From Ecdyonurus torrentis (lineage: Eukaryota > Arthropoda > Insecta > Ephemeroptera > Heptageniidae), in the NCBI GenBank assembly GCA_949318235.1, contig OX439133.1, forward strand, positions 12,483,646-12,547,645: a DNA stretch of 64,000 nucleotides. The letters run 5' to 3'. Of the stretch, positions 14,335 through 29,392 are shown one piece after another. Within the stretch, counting starts at the first letter, position 1; each line of letters starts with the position of its first letter. The position numbers and the translations under genes were made by a program. The notes beneath the pieces are model-generated. The model was given only the letters and a program-made list of their open reading frames with translations, did no database searches and was not told the origin of the DNA.

Positions 14335-14366
<32 letters not shown>

Positions 14367-14634
14367 CGTAAGGCTAGTTAAATTTGTAACAATCTCCCGC
14401 ATTTTTAGGGATTATCATAGCTTGTTCGCAAACTTTTTTTTTTATTTTGACCCTCTGCAACACGGAAAAAAGACGATCACCCAAAGCTTTTTAAATGGGA
14501 TTGCGCTTTTTCTTGGGAGTAAGATAAAAGATTTACGAAAAAAGCCTAATATTTGTTTATATCCAACAATGGGATTTTCCAACAGTCGTATTATTCTCAC
14601 GCAGATATAACATAGAGTAATATTTAACACTCAC
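13912..14634. other. A+T-rich DNA with a poly(A)...poly(T) pair
   Basis: Poly(A) at about 14260-14290 and poly(T) at about 14338-14366 are separated by about 47 bp and could pair as a stem. The overlapping frames at 14422-14630 on both strands have no family features. Confidence 0.7.
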
Positions 14635-14702
14635 CACACATACAACATTGGGAGAACAATACGAAAAGTCTAAAGTAAATGATGGAGATGACTGCTTACC
14701 TG
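14635..14702 (-). promoter_or_regulatory. Candidate recursive splice site (ratchet point) with cryptic exon, site 1
   Basis: Read on the minus strand, TCTACTTTTGTTTACAG is followed at once by GTAAGC, with the junction between 14700 and 14699. This fuses a pyrimidine-rich 3' splice site to a near-consensus 5' splice site. A second 5' site, GTGAGT, follows 65 nt on (14634-14629). The segment 14699-14635 is open in one frame (21 codons), but I recognise no protein. In the Drosophila model such sites are zero-length exons that let giant introns be removed stepwise, with a downstream 5' site giving exon definition. It could also be an ordinary 65-nt alternative or cryptic exon, or chance. Confidence 0.4.
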
Positions 14703-16264
14703 TAAACAAAAGTAGAAAAATATTATTAGTACATATTATTTTTATGACATTACTGTACTATAAAACATTTATACAAAATAAACATTAAATACAAAAATAA
14801 CATAAAAAGTAAATAAATAATCTTCTTTATTAAAGAATATATAAAAATGGTAAAATTGAAAGGACAAATCCACTATATTTATATGTAATCTGATTATTTT
14901 AAAAAGTTATTTGTCTGCAATTTTTTTTAAAATACAAATGTATACTTTTCATCATAGTACAGGTGGAATACGGTTAAAAAAAAACATGTTTGCGACTTAA
15001 ATAAAGGTATTCTATTATTATATATTAAAATATCTGTCCAACTCTTATGAAACGTAACTTCAAAGTGGCAAAATATATTTTCAGACATATTTTAAAACAA
15101 TACTTCTTTTTCAATAATTTAAATACTGTACAGATTAAATTTTCTGTATTTTGTCACGATTCATTTAAAAATATAATCTCGCTATGGTTTTAAAAAAAAA
15201 TATCGAATTTACTTTATACACAAAGAAAAAGAAAAGTCTCAAAAACTTAAAACTTTAAAAAAATTGTTTCTTATAACAAACTTTGATAATCAGAAACTAT
15301 ACCATGATTTAATTACAATTTTTTTTTATTATACAAGTTGCACAATGTATCTGTACTAAAAAGAAGTTATAATTACAACAAAGTATAAGTATCAAACTTA
15401 ATCTTTATATAGCAGGAAATAATTAAAACTATTTTATTTGATACTATGTATAAAAGAAAAAAAACTTTATATATATTATATTGAAAACGTTTTGTGGTTG
15501 TGTATCATTCTTTTTTTTTCCGGTTCTTTCACATAAAAAATAAAAGAAGAAGAAGAAGAATAAAAGATTTATTTTCATTGTTACTTTGTAAGAGATAGTC
15601 TTTGATACTCAACAGAATCTGAGAGAGAGAGAGAGAGAGACAGAGACAGACAGAGAGAGAGAGAGAGAGAGACATAGAGAATGAGAACAGAAAACTTCCA
15701 CGTGCAAACCACGAACAAAATCCAAAAAATCACGTTGCGATGTTTTATATAAATTATTTTTTTCATATATTTAACTTTTTTTATATAAAAAAATATATGG
15801 CAAATATAATAATGGAAAAAATATATAAAATATAATTTTTTTTATTATTTTCTTTTCAGTTTTGATAAGCTTCTTATTTAGAGTCAATTTTCTACTTCAT
15901 TTTATACTTTGAAGTTTTTTGATGTTATATAAAATGAACAGCTTATACTCGTTATATATATTATTGAGAACCAACAAAAATATATATATATAAAAAAAAT
16001 CATTTTTTTTATACATATACAAGTAAATAACAAAAATGATATTGATGTAATGAAGCATTTGACGTCATCTAATTACGTAAAAAAAACTTTTCTTATACGG
16101 GTATTTTGATTTTTACGTATTATTAACTTATAAGATTGTATTGAAAAGCAGGAACATATCTTTAGAATTTTACATATTCAAAGTTTATCATCTCCCATAT
16201 TGTAATATTTTAAGCTTACTAAGTAATGACGTTGGGAAATAATTTGTTCACGTGTTTTCCAGAT
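14703..16264. other. A+T-rich DNA with a GA tract
   Basis: Contains a GA/CAGA tract at 15621-15672, a (GAA)n run near 15546 and an isolated TGACGTCA at 16060-16067 outside any family I can define. No gene recognised. Confidence 0.72.

Positions 16265-16340
<76 letters not shown>
16265..16340. repeat. (GA)n microsatellite
   Basis: About 76 bp of pure GA. Confidence 0.96.
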
Positions 16341-16342
<2 letters not shown>

Positions 16343-16847
16343 TTTCAACATAATGTTGCTTCTTATACTTGCATTTTATTATTTATAAAAAGTAGTATTG
16401 TTCAATCATTAAATAAAAATTGAGCCAAAAACTGTCTTGTAAAAGTTGTGAAAATTAGTAAATACGAGAAGAAAAAAAACGGTAACGGTTCAGGGATGAT
16501 TTATGGGTCACCTAAAACCTTAATCAGGCAGGTATTTAAATCCTGTAAATGCAATAGGTAGACATATCCTAGAACAGTTATTATTATACTATACAATAAT
16601 ACCTAATGCAGGTGCAATATGCTACAATAAAGTTGTGACTCACTTAGATTAAGTAATGTTGTAGTTTATTACTACTTTCTCCTAATTAAAGTGTTAAGTG
16701 TACCTATTACAAAATACAGGATTCGTGTACCTGCCATAAGTAGTATTTTTTTTTCCGTGTAGGAATCCTATAGGACTTCTAAGTATAGTCAGGAATTCTA
16801 CGGTAATTAGGTGGCCAAAGTTGCTTTGATGAAGCGCACTCGTAAGC
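16341..16847. other. A+T-rich DNA, nothing recognised
   Basis: Slightly more complex sequence near 16500-16830, without a match elsewhere in the window. Confidence 0.65.
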
Positions 16848-16982
16848 TGCAATGAATAATTTCTATGCTGCATTACGATATTATAAATGCATTATATTCA
16901 GTTGCTATGGTATATAGTTTTACAATATAAGGCTTTTAATGAATAATTATTGCTAAATTTGCTCTAGCATAATTATTACGTA
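16848..16982 (+). mobile_element. Family B repeat, copy 1 (partial)
   Basis: Contains the family words TATGCTGCATTACG, GCTCTAGCATAATTATTACG and the terminal ATTACGTA followed by the TTTTTGTCC tail also seen after 35610. The left end is not clear. Confidence 0.5.
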
Positions 16983-18067
16983 TACATTTTTGTCCATTGC
17001 ATCAATAATAATATTAATGCGTTGATCTGCATTTAATCAGGCGCTGGGAAATTCGCATAACTTTATATTTCAGCCTTAAAAAACGGAATTCTATACTTTC
17101 AAAATAATATTACTCAATTTATACATTATAAAAATGCACTCTTAATTTACTTACTATATAATTATATAAATGAAGTATTGTTTTTAAAAAAAGGGGGGGG
17201 GTAATATTTCAAATTTTATTAGTACATAGAAATGAAAAATCGTTTCATTGTTTACACAAAAGTACAGTACAATAATAAATTTTACTATCTTTGTAAAATA
17301 TTAAAAGACAAAAATACCTTCAAAAAAATAAAAAATAAAAAAAATCTGTAATAGCGCAAAAGTTACAGATAAAAAAGTATTATTATTTATATACAACTCG
17401 TATAATTTTTTTAGAAGTACGATACCGTAAATGTTACAAATCACAGAGTATAAATAGTAAAAGACTAAAAAATTTAACATAAAAAATATATACTGTTGTA
17501 GTAGCACTATGTATGACCTAAATAGTAAAAAAGAAAGAAAGAATGCTATAGTGTTGCACTTTTATTGCAGACTATATATATTGACCAATGTAATTTTAAT
17601 GTATATGTAACAGTAGGTTAAATTGTATACTATATACCCCTTTTTTTTATATGTACATATAACAGATTGAAGGTAGTAATAAAATTGTATATTACCTAGC
17701 ATTATTTTTAAACTTTAATATTTTAATCAATAGTAAATGAAATCTATACTGTTTACAATTTCCTTTTAATATGTTAGACACATACTTATATGTACTGTAT
17801 ACTATATAAGCTTAATTTATTAAAGTTACTCAAACGATAATAACGTTATAGGTATATAAATATATAAATAATGCATACGAGATTACATAATTTCATGAAG
17901 AATAATTAAACTTTATTCATGTTTTTTTTTTTTTTTTTTTTATATGAAAAGTTATGTGTATATAAAAAAAATCTTATTATTTGTTATTAATCAAAAAGGT
18001 TCAGTGCAGACGAGTATATAGGATCGGATTAGTCCTTAAAATAGAAAATACTTGTTTTTATGTAATT
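16983..18067. other. A+T-rich DNA, nothing recognised
   Basis: Holds a short G run (17193-17201) and poly(T) at about 17923-17941. No gene recognised. Confidence 0.72.
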
Positions 18068-18098
18068 AAAAAAAAAAAAAAAAAAGTTTATTTAAACT

Positions 18099-18129
<31 letters not shown>
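18068..18129. repeat. Poly(A)-palindrome-poly(T) hairpin
   Basis: About 18 A, the near-palindrome AGTTTATTTAAACTT, then about 28 T with one C. The whole block folds as one hairpin with an A:T stem. It lies 156 bp upstream of the 549-bp palindrome. Confidence 0.7.
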
Positions 18130-18285
18130 CCATTTTTTTTAAGATATACTATAAATATACTGTAAAAATATATAAATGTGAATATAAAAATACTGAAAAT
18201 TTGTGTTTAAAAATCTGTAGAAGTAAAACATAAAGTAAATTAATGAAAAGGTAAGCTTTACCTTGGGATTTAATGTGTCGAATGC

Positions 18286-18834
18286 CAATAGACAACTTGT
18301 ATGCCGTTTTTTTATAGTCTTAAAAAATTCTTTAGGAAAAATAAATAATATTGGTGCATATAAAACTTCTTAAAAAATGCTCCTTCATATTTAAAATAAT
18401 TTTTGAAATTCAAATTTATTTGAAGTAAAGACGGTGGCCATTACGCCGAAAGACGGTTCGCGTTTCTTTTGCTTTTTAATTGTTGAAATCGTTCAAACGA
18501 GTTCGCAGCAACTGACGAATTTTTTTCAACGGCCGATTTTTTTAAACAGCTCTGTTGGAGAAAATACAGATTTTTTAAAAAATTCGTCCGTTGAAAAAAA
18601 TGCGTCAGTTGCTGCGAACTCGTTTGAACGATTTCAACAATTAAAAAGCAAAAGAAACGCGAACCGTCTTTCGGCGTAATGGCCACCGTCTTTACTTCAA
18701 ATAAATTTGAATTTCAAAAATTATTTGAAATATGAAGGAGCATTTTTTGAGAAGTTTTATATGCACCAATATTATTTATTTTTCCTAAAGAATTTTTTAA
18801 GACTATAAAAAAACGGCATGCAAGTTGTCTATTG
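18286..18834. mobile_element. Near-perfect 549-bp palindrome (foldback element)
   Basis: Left arm about 18286-18545 and right arm about 18575-18834 are reverse complements with only about half a dozen mismatches by eye, separated by a loop of about 30 bp. The outermost words are CAATAGACAACTTG and CAAGTTGTCTATTG. The inner arms are GC-richer and hold GGTGGCCATTACGCCGAAAG, ACGGTTCGCG and GAGTTCGCAGCAACTGACG. Mirror-image 81-codon frames on the two strands start with GTG and simply translate the same arm twice, so I reject them as genes. The high arm identity implies recent origin or ongoing arm-to-arm conversion. If transcribed it would give a long dsRNA hairpin. Confidence 0.85.
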
Positions 18835-19097
18835 TAGGCGACATAATTATACATAAGTCAGCATAAGAAATTCTTCATTGTTAAACAAAAACAATAAGGT
18901 GACTGATTCAAATTGACCCTCCCCCTCTTTCCAGATCCTAATTAGTCTCTAGAAATTGCAAGAAAAAAAAAAAAAAAAAAAAAAAGGAGGGGTTTGAAAT
19001 ACACCAGAAAAGTGTATTTTTTTTTTCAATAATTGTAAATGTACTTATAACCACAAAGATAGAAACAGAGCGCAATGATCATTATCTACTTAATGAC
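18835..19097. other. Spacer between two palindromes
   Basis: A+T-rich, with poly(A) at about 18962-18985 followed by GGAGGGG. Nothing else recognised. Confidence 0.7.
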
Positions 19098-19261
19098 TAT
19101 ATTGTCCTGGTCGCGGCAAAAGACCTCATCTCCAGTGATCAGCAATTCAACAAAGGCCCTATCTCCATTTATTATGACATAACGTTTGCACTGAAGATAG
19201 GGCCTTTTATGAAATGCTGATCACTGGAGATGAGGCCTTTTGCTGCGACCATGACGATATA
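19098..19261. mobile_element. 164-bp foldback element
   Basis: The left arm has TCGCGGCAAAAGACCTCATC, CCAGTGATCAGCA and AAAGGCCCTATCT. The right arm has the reverse complements AGATAGGGCCTTT, TGCTGATCACTGG and GATGAGGCCTTTTGCTGCGA. Arms are about 68 bp and roughly 90% identical, with a loop of about 25 bp. The ends lie at TA/TA (19098 and 19261), compatible with a TA target duplication. No coding capacity. Confidence 0.8.
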
Positions 19262-19627
19262 ATTAAATTTCAATCTTACTTTAAATTATATAACATTTAA
19301 ACACAATTTTAATAAAAACATTTCAATTTTATAATAATTTTTTTAAGTCTTTATAAAAATGACACAATTTATAAAACAGATTGCTTGCATATTATTATTT
19401 TAAATGACAATAACTATACAGAAACAAAAGTTACAAATCTCTTGTTTTATTTATATATATATATATATACATAATCACAGAAAGAATAAATAAAATTATA
19501 AAAGCAGCTCTATATATAATATTTAATGATATAATATAAAACGAACGAGTCAGACAGAGAGAATGTACATAAAATTTTATATCATATACGACATTTGATA
19601 ATAATTTTAAAAGTATTAAACATACAT

Positions 19628-19663
<36 letters not shown>

Positions 19664-19934
19664 TTGTATAGTAAAAAATATTACTCTCTGTGTATATAGT
19701 AAAGTTTAATGTCGTTAAAGTTGAAATTCACGTACATTTGTTACGAGAAGAAAAGCTTTATGTTTTTTTGTAGATAGGATACGGTTCAGGAAATACAGTA
19801 AGTCGGGTTTTAGATAATATTTTAGTACCTAAAAAAAACAAAAAAAAAAAAAACAAGTAAAAGAAGAGGCGTGGAATTTTTTGGACATTGATAAAGTAGT
19901 GAACTGGGCCCGGGTATTGGGAAACTGACTGAGA

Positions 19935-19965
<31 letters not shown>

Positions 19966-20071
19966 TTAGGAAAAGGAAAAGGAAGGAAAAAGAAGAAAGT
20001 TCACTTCGGTTAAGGTTTGCGGGTTATACCGGAAAAGGTTGGGAAGTAAAGGAAAATCATGCATTATTCAA

Positions 20072-20107
<36 letters not shown>

Positions 20108-20226
20108 CTCTCTTTCAACATTATAACCAAATTTTACTAGTACCACCAACTTAATTATAAATTTTCATTCTGTAATATTAAAATTTTAAATATTGAATAT
20201 AAAATACATAATAAAAAAAGGTCATT

Positions 20227-20257
<31 letters not shown>

Positions 20258-20946
20258 TTAAAATTTATGTATACAGTATAATAACAAAACTCAAATATTT
20301 TTGTTTCTTACTCTTTCCTTTTAGAATAGGTTGTACTATATTATTGTAACATGCTATGCATTTTAAGTTAGCAAAGACAATAAATAACAGTGAGATACGT
20401 AGAAAGAGAAAGAGAGAGAGAAAGAAAGGATGAATGGGAACACGCAGTAGAAGGGTAAAAAATCAATATTTGGCACGTATAACACGCACAAAAATCTGAC
20501 TGCAGCAACTTCATACTACTACGTCATTGCAAAAAAAGAAAAGAAAAAAAAATAATACAGGGTTACTTTTTGCCTCAAGAAAAAGATATAAACTTTTTTT
20601 TTTTTTTTTTCTTTAAGGGGTGTTGAAATTTATTTTTTTATTGAACCTAATTTTTAATGCTGTAAATGGAAAAATCAATATTTAAAGAAACATAACTGCA
20701 GGCAATACTTTTTATTGTACATAACACAGTTTTCTTGCTTATATAGCAAAGTATGATAATGCTTTTTCTTTTTTTTTTAATGTAAGTTTTTTTTTATGAT
20801 ATTTGCTAATGGCACTTTTACATGCAACATACAAAGTGCACTTTAAAAATAGGTTTCATTTGTTTTATTTAATTACATGTAACATTGTAATGAGTAATGA
20901 GGATTTATTTAAATCTTTTTAGACTTCAAGTCACTTTATTTATTTT

Positions 20947-21002
<56 letters not shown>

Positions 21003-21038
21003 ATGATGAAAGTGTTTAGAAGTTGAAGCATGAATTTT

Positions 21039-21108
<70 letters not shown>

Positions 21109-21734
21109 TAATGGTATTCCGCGATTCTATTATTTATTAAACCAATAATAAGTCAAATTTAACCAGTTTCAAGAAAATTTAAAAATATTTTCATTTTTGA
21201 CATACCTTATCAAAAAATACAGATGAGCAACTGCGTGTTAGAATTTTAAAATAATCTCATAGTAAAATTACATTACATCAGTGACCAAATACATTTTTAT
21301 TCCTCCAATTTTCTGTTGATATATGTGATATCATTTTAAATCACGATATTCAGTTGAAAGACTATCAAAATCAATTGACAGCAACAAATTTCCATTTCTA
21401 TATTGATTATCAATTGATTTTCTTCGTTTTTTTTACTTCCTCTTTCTCTCTCTCTCTTTGGAATTGAGACGTGACCGGACTTTTTAAGATCACAACAAAA
21501 TATCGAATTTACTTTCTGCGTGTATTTTTCGATATCTTTGTCATGTATTTTTGTAAAAATATTATCTTAGGCAACTTTTTTTTTTTTTAATACAAATATT
21601 GTCGTTACATTTTGGTTCTTATTTTTCATAGCACATCATATAATATAGATATATTTATTTTTAATTATATTTTTCACTGATTCCTATACATAAAACAACA
21701 ACTTTAATTTCCAATTACTATAGCACCATACGGA
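19262..21734. other. A+T-rich DNA rich in simple repeats
   Basis: Contains poly(A) about 19632-19660, GA at 19931-19965, TC at 20077-20104, poly(T) at about 20231-20255 and 20951-21001, and GA at 21039-21105. The GGGCCCGGG scrap near 19906 is isolated. No gene recognised. Confidence 0.78.
20951..21105. repeat. Poly(T) (about 50 bp) followed by (GA)n
   Basis: A run of about 50 T, a 38-bp spacer, then about 67 bp of GA with one AAAG interruption. Confidence 0.93.
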
Positions 21735-21880
21735 TAAAAATAAATGTATACAGTAATTATACTAGCTTGATTTTAGCAAGATAATTCATATATACAGTAA
21801 GAACACAATTATTGCAATACTCATATCATAATTATACATTGCATACAAAGTATGTTGTACTATGTTTATTTTTGCAATGT
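21735..21880. mobile_element. Family B-like fragment
   Basis: Words such as TAATTATACTAGCTTGATTTTAGCA and CATAATTATACATTGCATAC (seen in pieces) resemble family B. Assignment is weak. It adjoins a family M fragment, as at 42 kb. Confidence 0.3.
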
Positions 21881-21894
21881 TATTCTACTATGAG

Positions 21895-22030
21895 GGAGAA
21901 CAAAAAAGAACTCCAAAAAAAATTGTAGTGTCACAGTCGTGTGTACCGAAATGAAATGAATAACTTGTAATTTACAGTGTTGCACTTCAGTCTATAATTG
22001 TGCAAGTTTTTTTATTTCCATTCGGTACCT
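21895..22030 (-). mobile_element. Family M repeat, fragment
   Basis: On the minus strand GGTACCGAATGGAAATAAAA and AACTTGCACAA match GGTACCCGAAGGAAATG and AACTTGCACAA at 42329-42360, and ATTTCATTTCGGTACA recurs as at 42500-42515. Confidence 0.5.
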
Positions 22031-22960
22031 TTTCTTATTATATACAATCTCAATAAAGCTGTATTTATGCTAATTGATATAAATGCATCATAAATACGAA
22101 ATTCAATTTGTATGTCGTGCTGTGCTTTTTACATTTTTGTGGTGTATTTATTATTATTAAAATTTACTGAAAATATAAAAACTCTCGATTCAAAGAAAAA
22201 GAATATGCTTATAATGCTTATTATATATGATGAAACATGGTTTTCCTGGTTTAAAAAGGAATTTATGATCTAATTATTACGAAAAAATAGCAAAATAATT
22301 TAGTGACCAAGATTTCAAAAATTAATTCTTTCTTTACTACAAATATAATGATTACAACAAAAAAGCATTGTTATGAATGAGATTTGCTACAAAGAATATA
22401 TTTTTATTTTAAATAATAAAAGACGTGTACTACAATGAAAGCAGAACACCAGATCTTTGACCTAAAGCTTCATTTTGTATTAAAAAATACAATAAAAAGA
22501 TTTGAATATCGCTAAACAAAAATTACTAATATCAATAAAATAAAAATAGCCATCAAAGCACATTCCTTAAAGGTATATAATTTTTTCATACTCATTCACA
22601 AACATAAAATAAAAAACGATATAACGTAAAAATAGCAGCAACAACAACAAAAGTCAAAACTATAATTAAATTAAATAGAACGAATAAATTGATTAATATA
22701 ATAATTAAATTTAATATTTATTATATATATAATTTATAACATAACTATATATTTTTTTATTATTATATTTTAATATTCCAGTCATGGTTTATTATTATAT
22801 TATATAGCAGTGTATATGAGAAAAAGAGAGGACATAAAAATCAATACTATGAACGGAATTTGTGCCACCAAACAAAAACTTTTGTTTTGCTTTTGCTTTC
22901 ACTTTGTTGAAATAACATCCAAAACTATTATAACGTACATCTGTTGACTGAAAACATGGT

Positions 22961-23011
<51 letters not shown>

Positions 23012-23508
23012 GTATCTAGGGACATGGGAATATATTTTATATATATCAAAATACCACTTTGTCACACTAAAAATATACAATAATAATAATAATAATATAT
23101 AACAAATTTTATTATTATCGTGTTATAATAATGGTTACAATATAATAAACTATGGTACTTTTTCTTTATTTTATAATTATGTAATAAATATAAATGTCAT
23201 ATTTAGATGCTAATTTTTGAGGTTCATACTTCGTAATGTTAATTATAAGGGTAAAATTAAACTAATTTTAATGATAAATGTTCTTTCTTTTTTTCAGTTT
23301 ATCTCTTTTTTTTTTTTCTTTTTTTTAATTCGCATGGTTATACACAAATACGTATAAATATGAGCTATATAGCTTATTTTCAGCAATAGTTGTTCATTAT
23401 ATAGCAACATAATTCAGTCTATATTAAATTTGCATAATAGTTTTGTTAAGTAGTATAAAATACTATGTTGTACAGCATAATTATTTAAAATGTTCCTATT
23501 TAATAACA
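22031..23508. other. A+T-rich DNA with a GA tract
   Basis: GA tract at 22961-23009 and a TAA trinucleotide run near 23080. No gene recognised. Confidence 0.75.
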
Positions 23509-23804
23509 TATAGACCTCTTTCACATCTTTACGCTTTGACGCCATGTTTGTGGTGCCCAATGCAATGGTCAGCATAGTGAAACGTCATTTTCTCATTTTT
23601 CGCATCGATAAAAGAGTGTAAACTACCTGAAAGCATTTTTCTGATATTTTTGTACATTATTAGGAGCTAGAAATAAGGCTTTAATAGAGGTTTGAAGCTT
23701 TGTTTGCTGTTAAGAAAATAAAAATGAGGTTTTTCTTATGCTGACCTGTGTATTCCTGACCAACAAAATAGCGGCTTTTAAATATGAGTGCAACTGGTCT
23801 ATAT
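23509..23804 (+). mobile_element. Family I MITE, copy 1
   Basis: Begins TATAGACCTCTTTCACAT and ends GAGTGCAACTGGTCTATA, an inverted terminal repeat of about 16 bp with TA outermost. Interior blocks shared with 50365-50649 are GCCATGTTTGTGGTGCC, GAAGCTAGAAATA-like, GTTTGAAGCTTT, TATGCT.GCCT.TGTATTC and GACCAACAAAAT. About 290 bp with no frame. TA ends fit mobilisation by a Tc1/mariner-type enzyme, which is inference. Confidence 0.75.
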
Positions 23805-26348
<2,544 letters not shown>

Positions 26349-26655
26349 GGGTTGTATTTAGATAGCTTGTATCACAAAATCTTAACAGAAAACTTGCAAA
26401 CTTTATGATACCATTTGAAAGTTAATAGTAATAGCTATCTTTTTCAGAACCCGTGACTATCAGATAAGAGAATATAATAATTGAAATTGCATGGGTTATT
26501 ATGGGACTAAAACTTCTAAAAATCATAATTTAAAATCTAGCATGGTAACCCTCCAATTTTTTAGATTTTGAAGATACTTTATCTTTATCCTAATGTATCA
26601 GTGAGAAAATTTTCAGAATTTTCTTTCTTTGTGATTTTTTAGTCACATCCCGCAG
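26349..26655 (+). repeat. Family H interspersed repeat, copy 2
   Basis: Aligns with 13591-13911 over about 310 bp with small indels. Begins GGGTTGTATTTAGATAGC and ends CACATCCCGCAGTAG. Class unknown. Confidence 0.7.
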
Positions 26656-26924
26656 TAGATATGGCTAATATTCGTATTGAAAGAAATAAAACCAAATTTT
26701 CACATGCAACCTTTTTTCAAGCATAGAAAGAAGGGAATAATGAAGAGTTAATTTACTTTGCTGTGCAGCAAAGTTAATTTTCAATACTATAAAAATAAGC
26801 TCAACTGTAAGGTCACTCTGTTTTACAAACATACAGTAATTTATATACAGACATTTAAAAATAATTATAATGATATACGTGTTGTAGAAGCGTTCAGAAC
26901 TATTGTTTACCATGCAGCATGAAG
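26656..26924. other. A+T-rich DNA, nothing recognised
   Basis: No gene or repeat family recognised. Confidence 0.7.
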
Positions 26925-27426
<502 letters not shown>

Positions 27427-27786
27427 TTAAAGGCATAGACCACATCAAACAACATGCTCTTGCTCTTTTTAATGATTACACATAAAACGAGACATACAAA
27501 ATTTATGACGATTTTTATCATAGTATGTAAATGTGTCCCCACAGGAGATCATAAGAAAATACTGTAAAGTGTGCAGTTTGCGTGCATATTTCTGTCTATG
27601 ACGTCAGAAACAGGCAAGTATAAGTATGACAATGTTGTGAGGGTTGCAAAAATCAAAATTTTCTGATCATTACTCAGGCATTACAGTTGGGTTTTGAGAC
27701 AAACTTAAGTTATTTATGTAATTCCCATCAAGTGTTTTATTATGATGTAAATGCTTATTATGTTTTCTTCTTGTCTAAGCCTTCAA
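27427..27786 (+). mobile_element. Family A MITE, copy 1
   Basis: Begins TTAAAGGCATAGACCACAT. The right end TTGTCTAAGCCTTCAA is a decayed inverted copy. Carries the family core: GAAAATACTGTAAAGT, TATGACGTCAGAAAC (TGACGTCA 27599-27606), GTTGCAAAAATCA, TTTTCTGATCA.TACT, TTGGGTTTTGAGACAAACT, TTATTTATGTAA.TCCCATCA and ATGATGTAAATGCTTA. More diverged than copies 3, 4 and 6. No coding capacity. Confidence 0.8.
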
Positions 27787-27795
27787 AACTATAAC

Positions 27796-27878
27796 ACAAT
27801 TAAAAAATAGACATTATTTATTTTGTATGAATTATTTTGTACAATTAAAAAATAGACATTATTTATTTTGTATGAATT
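27796..27878. repeat. Exact tandem duplication, period 45 bp
   Basis: A 38-bp segment beginning ACAATTAAAAAATAGACATT occurs at 27796-27833 and identically at 27841-27878. Exact identity in such DNA points to a recent duplication. Confidence 0.9.
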
Positions 27879-28312
27879 TTGAAAATCAAAAAATATTTAC
27901 ATTATTATTATTTATTTGTCAGTTTATGTTTACATACTAAAAAATTAATAAATAAATTCATATAAATAAATATTAAATAAATACATATTTATACTAAATA
28001 AAAGTTAAAAAAATATACATTAAAAATACATAAAGTATTACAAAATTTAAAAAGCAGTGATAAAAAAATATATACCAATGAATTTCATAAATTTACAGTC
28101 AACAAAAAAAATGTATACACCACTTCAATAAATTTTCAATCAACTAGCATTTTTTTTTTTTTTTTGAACTAAACCATTCATATAATATAGAAAATATATT
28201 GGCTAACTTTCAACTACCATATTTCTATCTCATTTATAATCGTTATATACATTTATGTATAAAACTATAACACAGCCACAATCGTACTTTTCATATTTTA
28301 TATAAATGAGGA

Positions 28313-28343
<31 letters not shown>

Positions 28344-28425
28344 CGTAAAAGTTTTTTAGAATACAGTAAAAGTAAAGTGGTTTAGTTGAAACTATTTTCA
28401 CATAACTGCAATTTTTTATTGTCGC

Positions 28426-28473
<48 letters not shown>

Positions 28474-28532
28474 TTTATACATAAAAATTGTATAGTATGT
28501 GGTAAAGTATGAAAGGCTGCAAGAAAGATAGA
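27879..28532. other. A+T-rich DNA with homopolymers
   Basis: Poly(T) near 28150, poly(A) at about 28314-28339 and about 28429-28469. No gene recognised. Confidence 0.75.
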
Positions 28533-28533
28533 T

Positions 28534-28628
<95 letters not shown>
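28533..28628. repeat. (GA)n microsatellite with AAAG interruptions
   Basis: About 96 bp of GA with regularly spaced GAAAGA units in its first half. Confidence 0.95.
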
Positions 28629-28632
<4 letters not shown>

Positions 28633-29040
28633 CAATTTTTGTTACATTAATTTTTTTTTTTTTAAATAAGTAAAGGAATAAAATCTTATATGAAATATGT
28701 TTATGGTTTAATATGTTGCGACAAAGTATTTTGCAGAAAAGAGCAACAGACGAACAGACAGACATACATACAGTGTGTACTGTATAACAATAGAATCAGA
28801 CGAGCAGTTTAAAGAAAGAAATAATATACTTTTCTGGGATAGCAAATTCTTATTTTGCGACGTGGTTTGTTCGGTCATGTGTAGGCGGGAGTATATTTTT
28901 ATAAGGAAAAAAAATGCTATCAAATACTTCAATCGTCTTTTCAATCTTGTATGTGAGTTTTAAGTTCAAGTCGTTACTAAAGTTCTCCTCTATAATTCTC
29001 AAAAAAAAAAAAAAAAAAAAAAAATGACACTTGCATGCAC

Positions 29041-29392
29041 AGAATAGAATAGAATAGAATAGAATAGAATAGAATAGAATAGAATAGAATATAGAATAGA
29101 ATAGAATAGAATAGAATAGAATAGAATAGAATAGAATAGAATAGAATAGAATAGAATAGAATAGAATAGAATAGAATAGAATAGAATAGAATAGAATAGA
29201 ATAGAGAATAGAATAGAATAGAATAGAATAGAATAGAATAGAATAGAATAGAATAGAATAGAATAGAATAGAATAGAATAGAATAGAATAGAATAGAATA
29301 GAATAGAATAGAATAGAATAGAATAGAATAGAATAGAATAGAATAGAATAGAATAGAATAGAATAGAATAGAATAGATAAGAATAGAATAGA
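29041..29392. repeat. (AGAAT)n array, about 350 bp
   Basis: About 70 units of the pentamer AGAAT with rare variants (ATAGAAT near 29090, AGAGAAT near 29204, AGATAAG near 29375). The only pentanucleotide array in the window. It abuts family A copy 2, whose left part is missing exactly at the array edge. The 155-codon SILFY frame on the minus strand is its translation. Confidence 0.97.

Noticed and set aside
18434..18686. Mirror-image 81-codon frames on both strands with the same N-terminus
   Set aside because: They start with GTG and translate the two arms of one palindrome; eukaryotic genes start with ATG and nothing supports expression as protein.
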